64,000 nt of DNA from Gymnothorax reevesii (Eukaryota; Chordata; Actinopteri; Anguilliformes; Muraenidae). Every line of letters begins with the position of its first letter. The stretch's first letter is position 1. The stretch lies in NCBI GenBank assembly GCA_029721435.1, contig CM056580.1:22872367-22936366 (forward strand), in the 5' to 3' direction. Shown here in pieces: positions 45,641 through 56,480 of the stretch. Position numbers and translations under genes: made by a program. The notes below the pieces were generated by a model that saw nothing but the letters and a program-made list of their open reading frames with translations, was not told the DNA's origin and ran no database searches.

Positions 45641-46166
45641 CACACATGTATTTGGCCCAGAAAATAATTATTCAGAAATGGTTCGCCCAAAATGGTAACA
45701 CTGCTAGATAAAGGGTATAACCCCAACCATTTTATGTATTTATATGTACATTAAAATACCGGGATGTATTGTGATAATTTTGGGTTTAAGGTAAAAAACA
45801 AAAGTCTGGACACTTTACGGTAATTAACTTTTAGGTTGAAATGTTGTCATAAAATATAGAGTAATCCATCAAATGCAAAGACAACAGTAGTCCTACAATT
45901 AGTAGATCCCATAGGTTGATATATAATGCAAAAGTACGATTGTTTGAGTAGTTTAGTCTATCAAATCTATCAAGTCTATTAAAGCAGAGATTTTCTTGTG
46001 AACGCTCTACAACCCACATAAGTGCACCGATTCTTTTCAAATTTTTCAGGGACATGTATTATGGTAAGTTCACGACACCTGTTGATTTTGGGTACTCTGG
46101 GACCACCTGGGCCCAACTGGGGGGCCTTCGGGGGATACATGTGCTCATTTGCCGAGTGCTCCAGTT
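45641..46166. other. Interspersed-repeat-like stretch
   Basis: AACGCTCTACAACCCACATA and TTTTTCAGGGACATGTATTA at 46000-46055 look like a fish interspersed repeat of unknown type. No gene. Confidence 0.35.
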
Positions 46167-46807
46167 TAGAGGAAGACTTGGTTGTGCCCTTTGGATCATT
46201 GTCCTGCTGCATAACCCAACTGTGCTTGAGCTGCAGGTCACAAACTGATGGCCAGACATTCTCTCACAGGATTTCTGGGAGAGAACAGAATTTAAAGTTA
46301 AATCAATTATGGCAAGTCATTGTTTAAGCTTTACACCAGATGTAATGATACTCCTATCTTTCAAAAAGTTCCACTTTTGACTCGTCAGTCCATGGACTAT
46401 TATCCCAAAAGTCTTGTGGGTCATCGGGATTTCAACAAATATGAAACAAGCAGTTGTCTTCTTTTTGGTCAGCAGCTGTTCTTGCCTTGCTGCTCTCTCA
46501 TGGATGCCATTTTCACCCAGTCTATTTCTTGTATTGGAATCGTTAACACTGACCTTAACTGAGGAGAGCGAGACCTGGAGATCTTTAAATGATAGGCTGG
46601 GTTCCTCCTGGATGCTTCTGGTAGCTGGCCACTCTGAAAATGGTTCATTACTGTTACTGGTTTTCTCCATTTGTAGATATTGGCTTTCATTTTGGTTCAC
46701 TGGAGTCCCAGAGTTTTAGCAGTAGCTTTATTACCCTTTCCAGACTGATTGATGTCGGCAACGTTATTTCTCATCTGTTCTTGAATTTCTTTAGATGGCA
46801 GCGTCAT
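46167..46807 (-). pseudogene. Tc1 transposase pseudogene (family 2), second copy
   Basis: On the minus strand the start ATG is at 46807: MTLPSKEIQEQMRNNVADIN, then GKGNKATAKTLGLQ and a stop at 46697. A second frame (46700-46317) carries the next helix-turn-helix region, DLQVSLSSVKVSVNDS and TRNRLGENGIHERAA, then LLTKKK. The second catalytic block (MQQDNDPKGTTKSSSK) appears in a third frame beginning at 46212, with His of DPKHT changed to Gly. At least two frameshifts and one stop separate the pieces, and the third catalytic block is gone. Confidence 0.8.
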
Positions 46808-47145
46808 ATTCTGCTACTTTACATCGCCAGACAGGGTGTTTTTAAGTGATGTTTCTATTTAACAGGGCAGGTAATGGTCATGCTTGGGTGTGTCTAGCGA
46901 AATTGTCTCAGTAATCAATTAAATTTGTTCAATGAAGTTACTGAGAGTACAGTTACTTTTTCACACAGGGCCAGGTGGCATTGGGCAGCTTTTTTCTTTC
47001 AGTAAATGCAATCCTTAATTAAAAACTGCATATTGTTTACTTGGGTTATCTTTTTGAAATATCAAAATTAGTTTGATGATCTGAAATATTTAAGTCTGAC
47101 AAATATGCAAAAATAAAATAAACTTGGGAAGGGAGTAGACATTGT
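46167..47145 (-). mobile_element. Tc1-like element (family 2), second copy, 3' half of transposase missing
   Basis: It runs parallel to the family-2 element at 13915-17312: GGATCATTGTCCTGCTGCAT, TCATCTGTTCTTGAATTTCT, CACACAGGGCCAGGTGG, and the right end GGGAAGGGAGTAGACATTGT. Its middle (46690-46760) is continuous, showing that the 15063-16916 segment of the first copy is an insertion. The left part with the third catalytic block and the left terminal repeat is missing. Confidence 0.8.
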
Positions 47146-50100
47146 TACTCCCCACAGGATGTAGCTGGACTGATTTGGTTTTGGAGGTCATCTGGTCAAA
47201 TATGAAGATCACGTAAGGTTAGTTGTATGCAAGGGGCTATAGATCAACTTTTAAGGCATATGAAGCTATGGCGGACAAAGATATAGCGACTGAGACTTTG
47301 TGTGAGTTGTACCTTATGCTTTTGTGGTTTGAGGTCATGTAAAAAAGAAATGTAAAGAATTTATGGATGTTGAATATGATGTGATGTAAAGTCACTGCAC
47401 GCATAATTGGGCGATGCTGCAGGTTTGCGATAGGAGGCCTTTTTGCAGCACAGGTAGAATTACAACAGATAAATGAATGAGTTGCTGTTTTCTTGACAAG
47501 ATGCACAACCAAATAAACGCAACGTAAAACTTTTGCAGGCCCTGAGTGGGATTGATGAAGAACGTGAAAAGCAATGTACAGTTGAACAGAGGCCTAAGGA
47601 AGTGTTGTTGGGTCTCCAGACAGCACAATAGGGAGCCGCCATTATCACGTGACACAAAAGTAAGACACATACCCCTTATATTTTCACTGAAACTCGGTGC
47701 ACGTGATACTATTACGAGAACCGAAATCTGAGAACAAGTATTGGCCTTGTGCTTCTGAGTAAAACCTTTGGTTCAGTTTTTCACGCCCTGCAAACCCGTT
47801 ATTTTTTGCTGAAATGGTAATAATTTTCTTATTTGCCCATTAAATTTATGCTGCAATATTTTGACAGAATAAACTTCCAAATATGTTACTCCTCTCCAGA
47901 TCTCAAATGTGCACCCTGAGACATGACAGGTTGTTTTGCAACCCTATTGCACCAACAGTGGCAGCTAAATCCCCAATTATGTACGCTTTCATTACGTCTG
48001 ACTGCTTGTATATACAGTATGTTTACTGTATAAATATGCTTACATTAGTTTACATTCATTTCACAGTCATTTGTTTTGCATATATTTGCGATTATAGCCC
48101 TCGGTATGCGACAGCAGGCTGTCTGGCGCATGCCGGTGCAGCTGTCCGGTGATGCCCATTGCTCTATGTGCTGATGATGGGCGTTGCTTAGTTTGAGTGA
48201 CTGGAATATGCAGTCACAGGAACTGTGAGCAGTAGGGGTTATGGTTCTGTTACAGCTCAGCCGAGGCGCTCCTGACTGTGCTTTGCTGGCTGCTGCAGAT
48301 TGCGCAGTTCATCTTGAGCCGTCAGTCAGACACTGTTAGCGCTGATTGCGCCGCTGGCGTGTTGCATCTGGTCTCGCTCTCTCGCTGCTTTGGCTCCCCA
48401 TGGGAGGCTTCTGTATCAGAGCTGCAGGTTTACAGGTCTGGTATGAAGTATGAATGTATACATCTGACGGTATCAGTTTAAACCTCTGTTTTTAACTGAT
48501 TTAGACTGCTAGGTCCTGCGTAGGGTATAGGGCATGGCCTTTTCCTTTCGCATGCGACTCTTAAAGAGGTTTCTGACACTATTACACTGAGCCTGTTAGC
48601 GATAATGTTAAGGTAGTTGGACATTTGGCATGTGTACGCTGTGAAAATTGCGTAGCGCGGAAGCATGAGACCAGTATCTTACGACTAAAATAAACGGCTC
48701 CTGACCTTCCGCTCCATCCCCCAGGGGCTGTGTTGCTGTGGAAGCGTTGTCCTGACGTTAGCGGATTGCCCCCGGCGATCACTGGTTTTTCAGGAAACCT
48801 GATTTGGGCAGCAGAGGCTAGCTACAGCCAGGGCCTCGTTAGAAAGTTAAAAGTGTGGGTTAAAAGTTTGGTCCTAGACTGTAAATGCACTGTTGGCACA
48901 AAGTGATTGCATCTGTGTAAATGCTCACCAAATGGGGCACCGTTAAGCAAGCAACAACCTATTGTAATTTTTTTTTCTTTCTGTTATTTGTATATTTCAG
49001 AGACTTTTCTGGAAGGTACAGTGTCAAATGTTATTGGGCAGTATTAGCTATGGCACTTTAGGCTTTGAATCTCATATTCTTAAATATTATCATTAAAAAA
49101 ACCATTTGTTTGATCAACAGATTGTTCAATAGATTTTTTTTTTGTGATTAAATGTTGAATTATGTGATTCTGTTTACATCCACACGGTTTGTCTGTATCT
49201 GCGTTTCTGTGACTGTCTGTGTTTTTCTGTGCTGAGAGTGCTCCTCTCTCCTGCAGTGGAAGGAGTCCGGGCCTCTCTCTTCATATTTCAGCACATTGAT
49301 ATGCACGGCGCATCGCCTTAGCGCTGGAGCAGGGTTAAGCATGCATGACGGAGAAGCTTCCACAGGGCTCCAGTAAAACTAGTCCATTTCTCCTCTTCCC
49401 CTGAATTTTGGGAACATTACTGCATCACATTCCTCCTCCAAATGTTATCCCCCCTCCATGGAAAAATGCTGATACACCCTCCCTACTGTCTCAAAGCCTC
49501 CACCTCCTGTGTTCTGTTCTGCCCCAGAGTTTCATGGGTCCTCTGGTATTGGCTGCATGGTCCCCTCATGTATGGCTTGGTTAGTCAGGCGGTGCGGGTC
49601 TCTCTGCATTCCCCGTTTAATGCCGTTTGCCTGTAGTGTGTGGAACCGGAGCCATCGGAAGCCCCTGCCCTAACCCAGCCTCTAAAGCAGCCTTCCTCTT
49701 GCTGCGGCCTGCCTTTGTGAGGTAGTATTGGAGGGCTGCTATTCATAGCCCCTCCATTTCTCCTGTTTTATTCAGACGTCAATAACATCGATCGTTTGGA
49801 AACTCGCACAGACGTACACACGCCCACACACATGCACACTTTCCAAAATATTTGACTCCTCCTTCTCTTTCTGTCTTCTCCTCTCCCCCTCTCTTTTCCC
49901 TCCTCTCCCTTTCCAGCGTTCACACACACTCCCAGTGTGACATTATGCGAGTGTGTTTGTGTACTTGTCTGTATTGTTAGTTTCCCACTAAGAATATTGA
50001 TTATTCTGGCGGACTTTTAAAAACTCCCCATTCTCATACTTCCTGTTCTTCTAATGTTTTTATTGACCATCATACGATAATTTGAGAATAATGAGAAATC

Positions 50101-50640
50101 CGAAATAATTAGGCAAGAGCCTCCGCAGTCCACAGACAGTCCTTCCCAGTAAGCACAGCTTGGTATTTACCAAGGCAGCATTTTATTGCCTGTGTTTGTA
50201 CTTACTATTGTTTGCATAAATGCATCTCTTCAGTAATTTAAGTCATGCAGGTGCCAAGAGACAAAATTTGATCTTCCCTTAAACGTGACTAATAAAGATC
50301 AAACAATCTATTGACCAATCAGTTAGGCAATTTGCTCAGTTCATCCGTCTGTTATCTGATGACTCCTGAGGCTTGGGGAGTCTGTGCTTGTTAGAGTATT
50401 GATGGAACCACACTGAGAGGGATGCCTCAGCTCGAGTGAATTTTATTACAGCAGCAGTTTCCTATGATTGTTTGGAAACTGGGCTCAGACTGTTGTGCTG
50501 CAAGTTTGACTCCATGTTGGATCATTGCTGTTGTGCCTTTGAGCGACACGCTTAATGAGACACGCATTCAGATGGGTGACAAATTAAAGGAAAAAACCTG
50601 AATAAATGTGTTGATAAACAAGACATTTTGTTGCTTTTGT
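47146..50640 (+). other. ssbp intron 1, no recognisable gene
   Basis: 47146-48170 is AT-rich and repeat-like without a name. 48180-48480 and 49190-49960 are a little GC-richer and pyrimidine-rich (CTCTCTCCTGCAG-type runs) without exon-like frames. No SSBP exon 2 was found. Confidence 0.4.
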
Positions 50641-51275
50641 TACTTCTGCCAAGGAGGTTATGTTTTTGCCTCCGTTTGTTTATTTATTGGTTGTCAAAAT
50701 CGACAACCATGTCACTTCGTTTCGTTAGTCGTCTGTCTGTCTGTTTGTTTGCAGGATATCTCAAAAACAGCTGCATAGATTTCAACCAAACTTTGCAGGA
50801 TGTTACAGTAGCGCAAGAGGAACAAGTGATTAAATTTAGGCTTATCTACGCCAAAGTACAGCTAAGATATAGGCCAAAGTACAAATCCAGCTATGCTGGT
50901 GGAGATTAAGTACAGCTGACATATAGGCCAAAGTACAAATCCAGCTATGCTGGCGGAGATTTTAAGTCTCAAGTCAGACACTAGACGATTTTGACAATGG
51001 TCCCGCTAGGCGGGAGTCGTTTATTGGTTGTCAAAATCAACAACCATGTCACTTTGTTCCGTTAGTCATCTGTCTGTCTGTTTGTCTGTGTTTTAGCAAC
51101 ATTTCTCAAAAATGGTTGGAGAGATTTTAGCCAAACTTTGTAGGATGTTAAAGTAGCACAAGAGGAACAAGTGATTTAATTTTGGCATATCTAGGCTAAA
51201 GTACAGCTGAGATATGGGCCAAAGTTCAAATCCAGCTATGCTGGCAGAGGTATGGGCTCTCGCGAGTCCAGCTCT
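50641..51275 (+). mobile_element. Fish interspersed repeat, two copies in tandem
   Basis: Copy one (about 50641-50985) and copy two (about 51015-51275) share TTATTGGTTGTCAAAATC, CAACCATGTCACTT, GTTAGTCNTCTGTCTGTCTG, CAAACTTTG.AGGATGTTA and CAAGAGGAACAAGTGATT in the same order. Inside copy one, a segment with GGCCAAAGTACAAATCCAGC is itself duplicated (50870-50910 and 50925-50965). The CTGCCAAGGAGGTTATGTTT start and the CGGAGGTATGGGCTCTCGCG-like end are familiar in fish genomes. There is no coding content; the family name is not known to me. Confidence 0.6.
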
Positions 51276-51289
51276 AGTTGATTTTGACA

Positions 51290-51700
51290 CGGTTTGGGTC
51301 CACTGTGGCCTCGAAGGGTTGCTGCAAATCAATGCAGAGTTCTTGGGTGGTCACTGTTATGTCTTACGATGAAGCATTACTACCATGATAGGAGTGGTCT
51401 CTTCCAGGATGACAATGGCTCAAGCCCCACAAAGTACAAGGAGTCACTGAATGGTTTCATGAGTATGAAAATGATCCTTAGCATATGCCATTGTTTTCAC
51501 TGTCACCATATTTCATATAGGGAAGTTTGGAACAATAGATGTGATGGCGCTCTGCATCACCATCATTAAAACACAAAATGAGGGAATATCTCTTGCAAGA
51601 AAGGCACTCTATCCCTCCAGCAAAGTTTTACACTTGTAGTCTGTATGCCAATGCATGCTGAGGCTGATCTGGCTGCTTGTGGAAGCCAAACACTGCACTG
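51290..51700 (+). pseudogene. Tc1-like transposase remnant (family 5), C-terminal half
   Basis: GTGGTCTCTTCCAGGATGAC encodes SGLFQDD, the second catalytic block. GAGTCACTGAATGGTTTCAT and TATGAAAATGATCCTTAGCA continue the domain; the third block has decayed (TTTTCACTGTCACCATATTT). CATCACCATCATTAAAACAC and AAAATGAGGGAATATCTCTT mark the C-terminus, ending near GGCTGCTTGTGGAAG at about 51690. It lacks the N-terminal half and both ends. Frameshifts and stops are frequent. Confidence 0.7.
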
Positions 51701-52377
51701 AAACTGTTATTGTTCATTTTTCTATGAATTTGTCCCTTGTCCGTATGTGACTTTATCAATCATGGGTTTTCATCAGGGCTGCAGTGAGCCCCTGATGGTT
51801 TTTTTTAAGGTACTGTGAGGGGTAGCTGGTTAGATTTGATTTGCAATGCTTGTGACAGTGTTTAGAGATATATTACTTTATACAAAGAATACCTTTTATA
51901 CATATGGGGATCTCCTTAGAGATGCCTTTGAGCGCAGGTGGGAATCTCCTGCATAATTCTGAAGATATAGTGATATCTTGAGGTGAGATATGGTTCGACA
52001 TTTTGTGGAAGGTCATGAAATTGTTCTAAACTGTTAAAAATTACATGAAAGGTCTTGGTGCTCGTGTTCATGGATTCCTCTGAGGCTTTGGGTGTACATG
52101 CTTTTATTTCAGGGGTACAGGTTAGTGATTATAACCTTGAGGGTGGAGAGCAGTTTCTGTTCTCCGTCTGACCTTGGGCCGAGGGAAGGGATGCAGTACG
52201 GAGGTGACGCGGAGCCCGGCACGCCAAAGGTTTGGATTTTAGGGGTGGTGTTGCAACTATGCGCCAGCTGCCTGCTCCGTTTAGCTAACGAGGTGCCGCG
52301 GCCTCGGCGGAGGACTGGAGATGTACGTAAATATCCAGGAGCTTTGGAGTGCGTGTGTTTTTCTTTACTTGCTACAC
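51701..52377 (+). other. ssbp intron 1; small CpG-rich patch near 52200-52310
   Basis: 52195-52310 has clustered CpGs (GGTGCCGCGGCCTCGGCGGA) ending near GGAGATGTACGTAAATATCC. The ATG-TAC followed by GTAAAT superficially resembles an alternative first exon, but there is no family support. Confidence 0.25.
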
Positions 52378-52640
52378 AGTGAGGACAAGAAAATGTTTTT
52401 TCCTTCAGAGTGGGAACATTATGGGGAAGTGAGGACATTTCCCCTGTTCTCACAACTACAAGGGCAAATTGTGACTTGTTTGTTTAGGTTAGAGGTCAGG
52501 TTAGAATTAGGGATAGGTTAAGGTTAGGGTAAGGGTTTGGGTTTGGCTTACCTCGTTTATTGCTAAGATTAGGGAAAGGCTGTGGCGACACATGAAGAAT
52601 GAAAAGAAGTCAATGTAATGTCCTCAGAGGGTTAGAACTG

Positions 52641-52644
<4 letters not shown>
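52378..52644 (+). repeat. GTCCTCA/GGTTAG interspersed repeat with telomere-like tract
   Basis: GTGAGGACA and AGTCAATGTAATGTCCTCA lie at the two ends, with AGGTTAGGGTAAGGGTTTGG-type text at 52483-52545 between. This degenerate TTAGGG-like tract is part of a common fish repeat, not a true interstitial telomere array. Confidence 0.5.
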
Positions 52645-52682
<38 letters not shown>

Positions 52683-52740
52683 CGTGTGTGTTTGTGTGTT
52701 TGTGTGCTTGCATATGAGAATGTGTGTGTGAGTGTGTGTG
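52645..52740 (+). repeat. (TG)n microsatellite
   Basis: Pure TG over 35 bases, then imperfect TG with TTTG and CATATGAGA interruptions. Confidence 0.97.
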
Positions 52741-54292
52741 CATCTGTGTATTTTTGTGCCTGAATGAACTAGCAAATTGATATCCTCCTACAACCTAACA
52801 TCTCATCTTTGTCCGCTGTGGATGATCTGAGTCTCTGGTGTTAATCTCAAGAGATAGATATTCTGCTGTGCTGAAACCTGCAGTACACTATGTAAAGCAT
52901 GCAATTAAAAGAAAAATAAATACATCTGACAAATGTGTGCTCAACATGTTGTTGTTAACCAAAATAAATGTGATATGTCTAAAATGTAGTTGCTAATCTT
53001 TTTTAAATTGGTCTCTGGAAGACATCTCCTGACCAAAGGAATATTTGCGCACCTTGGTTTTGCGCCTGTTTTTCATGGTTTGGGTTTGGCCTCGTACTTC
53101 AACTGAAGGGAAGTATTGACGCTGTAGTATACAGTGTTGTTCTAGATGAATCTCTTCTTCTGACAGTCACTGTAACACCCTTTGATGTTTCATTTTGGTA
53201 ATTCCCAAAATTAGGATGAGATCCGGTATTGCTTTGTTTAGATAGGCGCAAGAGAACTTGACTGGTTTTCACTGAGCCATGACCCATCAAGCTTCAATGT
53301 GATTACCTGTAAGGCTGATTCTCTGCTACATCACTCCAGCATTTCCGGCTGGAACTGAAGCACTAGTGCAGGAACATATTTTGAAAAACTTTCCTAGTGG
53401 ATTGGAGGCAGTAACAGCAGTGTAGGTTGGGCAAACTCCATTTTAATTCCCATGATTTAAGGATGAGTTAGATGTGCGGTGCCCTCACTTTTCTGACAAG
53501 TTCTGGTTGGTCTCAGTGTGACTGTATTGTGGGGGCATGAGTTTCTCTCTGTTCCTTTGTGTAATATTGCTGCAGTTTGCATTTGCGTCCCCACTCCCAG
53601 AGCTGTGCAGTCGGGATCTTTGTCAGTCATGGAATCGTTTTCTCATTTACACTGATACTTGTTTAGCCCGTGCTCAGCATCAGAGGATGTGCTTAACTGA
53701 GATAAGATGACAAGGTCTCAGCTGTTACATGCTGGCAGTGATACTGTATTGACTATCAGCCTGGCTGAAGCACTTTTCCAAAAATGAACCGTAAACAGGC
53801 TGCCAACTTATCATGAGCAGCCACTCGCTGCTGTGGTGAAATTCTGCAGAGCTCTTTAGATGCAAAGTCATCCAAGAGCCTGGTGTGATTATGGAAGATG
53901 TACAGATGGCTGATGTGATTTTGTGGTATTTTTCTATGGTCTCATGGTGCTTTAGTTTTGATCCAGAGGAGCACCGCACTATATCCTATAGTTCTGTCTT
54001 GTTAAAATGAGTGCTTCACCTCTGTTAGAGCATGGCCATTTTTTGCAGTGCATTAACTAGGTTCAATGCCACTTAGTCAGTTCTTATTTATTGGTATTTA
54101 CTGCAATTCAGTGAAACCTTTCTTGAAAACCATAAATGTATTTATATTTCGTAAGTATTTTTTTCAGCAGGGTGTAGGACAATCCTCTCCACTGCAATGA
54201 GTCAGTAACTCAGTCGTGTCCTGAACTGGATGTGGACGCGGAACGTCCCTTTTACCTGCCAAAACTCTGTCGGTCAGCTCCATCAGAACTTA
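52741..54292 (+). other. ssbp intron 1, no recognisable feature
   Basis: Ordinary intron sequence with short frames only. Confidence 0.45.
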
Positions 54293-54668
54293 AGCCTAAT
54301 TTATAGTCGTCCAACTCCGTCCATGTGCAGACACGCAGAGCCCCTCTCTGACGTCACAAACCCTCTCCAATATGCTCTCGGACGAATGACGGACACCTCA
54401 ACAAATTTTCTAACTATTCGTCAAAACGACGGAGAGCCCACGGATAGTGCAAGCCTGTGATTGGTCAGCTAACTACATCATTCCCGGAATGCCGCTCAGA
54501 CGTCATGAAATAGTCGACGAAAAAAAAAACGCTACGCCCCCTATTGTCCAAGCAGTGAATTGCTTTGCAACTCCCATTGAGCAACGGAGAAGTCCGAAAG
54601 GTCCACATCTCCGTCGTTACAACTGCGTGTCTGCGCAGTGACAGAGTCGGACGACTTTAAATTAGGCT
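54293..54668. mobile_element. PIF/Harbinger-type MITE, 376 bp
   Basis: The left end AGCCTAATTTATAGTCGTCC and the right end, read in reverse, AGCCTAATTTAAAGTCGTCC are inverted repeats continuing through AACTCCGTC and GCAGACACGCAG. Both sides carry TTA (54290-54292 and 54669-54671), the 3-bp duplication typical of PIF/Harbinger. The interior is CpG-rich and non-coding. The clean duplication and well-matched ends suggest a relatively young insertion. Confidence 0.9.
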
Positions 54669-54671
54669 TTA

Positions 54672-56392
54672 GCCTTACTGGGGAATTTAGGCTGAGGCTT
54701 GCCTTCAGCATTTGTCCTGAAATTTCTTCCATTACTCAATTCCAATGTTACACTTAATGTAAGCTATATTTTTGTGGACTGCAGCAAAGTGGGAACAACC
54801 TTATAAACGTTGAAGTCTGTGACTGAGTGAATGAGTGATGAAGTTACATCATTGGTTGGTCATGTGTTGGAGTTTCTCCATACGCCATTGTTCTTTCAAA
54901 TTAATAGCCAAAAACAGTCATAAATTATATCATTAGCAGACTTTTTACAGTTGTTACATGCTATGTATGTCTGACTTGCTTGCCCTTATCTGCCACCATC
55001 TTCATTTGTGTGCCACCTGTCAATCTTTATCATCCAAGTCCCGCCTCCACCAACCGCAGCCTTCCCAGTTCCACTTCAACCAATCCAAAGCTTCTATGTC
55101 ATCCAACAGTCAACCAACCTGGATCTACCACAGTGTTTAAAGTCCTGAATTGTTTGCTATTCTGGAGTTTTGCCTTGTTTTGATTTTGTTGTGTTAGTGC
55201 GAACTGCCCGTATCTTCATTTTGTCTTTGTTACCCCTTATTCATTTGACTGTATTTTGTGTTCACTTCCAGGTCCTGGGACAGGTAAGACTGGGGGCTCC
55301 TGTACATATGCCCGTAGGATTTGCAATGCATAGACCCACTAGCCTTTAGGGGTGGTTGCCAACCACTGTATTTATAATGCTAGTTAGAGTAGGTAGGCTT
55401 TTGTTTTGTGTACTTGATGCACTAGGTTAGATTGGTCTCTCTTAGCTAGTTTGTTTTTGTTGTTCTTTTGGCAACATCCAGCGTCCCTTGACTTTGGTTG
55501 TGAGAGTTTGTATTGTCTTGTTTGTTCCTGTTTTGTTAAGTCTGTTTTACACCACAGTAAACCATTGTGCACTGAGTTGCTACTTTGTCCCCCTTGTATT
55601 ATTATTTCTACTTAATCACTACATCCTAAACATCTCCCGGTTCTTACCAATTTTTAACATCCAGTTACCTACCCCCCTGCACCCCTAGGCCTGTGGGGGA
55701 TGTAACAACAGTGTTACAGGGTTGAACCTTATACTGGGGGTATGTCTCAAAGCATAATGAGCTGCCAATGTAGACAATATTTTTAGTCATGAAATGCGCA
55801 ATATAGAGATATCATTTCTTAGACACCTTAAATATGCTGTCGATTTCGGTTACATTGGTCATTGTGTTACAGTTTTCATACATTGAATGTATTCATTGAT
55901 TAGTATGCTGGCTAAAGTTTGCTAACGTGGAATTTCCCCATCGGCTGTTACTGTTTCAAAATGATTAACCCAGTCTTATCTCGGCACAAAAATAGTTGCG
56001 AAAGGTCTGCAGCCAAAAATAAAATGTGGGTTAAAAAAAGAATAATAAAAAAAAAACAGTTTGGAATGTATAAAAACAAATAAATACAATTACTCAATAA
56101 TTAAATTCAGCTAAATTATGGGATGTGGATTCAATCCAGACTATAAGCAATTGGCAATACCTAAAAATCAGTTGGGGACAGACTGAATGAATATGAGCGG
56201 ATGAAAGAAGCCTTGGGTTGGTTGTCGGGTTACTGCTGTTGTAGAATTCAGTTACTTCGGGTTTCTATACTCTTAACTGAGTGGGCAAACTTTCCACATC
56301 TACCGTTTCAGGAAAGACACATGTTTTAGACCAATGGCATTCTGATCTGACTGTCTGAAGAATTAATTACGTGATCCCAGCAAAAGAGATAT
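54672..56392 (+). other. ssbp intron 1 with a repeat-like stretch at about 54960-55720
   Basis: The stretch has T-rich runs, CAACATCCAGCGTCCCTTGA and a CCTAGGCCTGTGGGGGATGT end, a combination I associate with a fish interspersed (possibly LTR-type) repeat. Ends are not defined and no gene is seen. Confidence 0.3.
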
Positions 56393-56480
56393 GATAATAA
56401 TAATAATAATAATAGTAATAATAACTTTATTTGTATAGCACCTTTTAACAAGACTGTTTACAAAGTGCCTCACAGAATAC
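56393..56480 (+). repeat. (AAT)n plus conserved fish repeat end
   Basis: AATAAT units at 56393-56424 lead into CTTTATTTGTATAGCACCTT and TACAAAGTGCCTCACAG, a phrase found widely in fish genomes. Confidence 0.7.

Noticed and set aside
52310..52345. Alternative first exon of ssbp (ATG-TAC followed by GTAAAT)
   Set aside because: Only two codons match, with no downstream family sequence and no promoter evidence beyond a few CpGs.
52483..52545. Interstitial telomeric repeat
   Set aside because: The TTAGGG-like words are irregular and belong to a common fish repeat bounded by GTCCTCA phrases.
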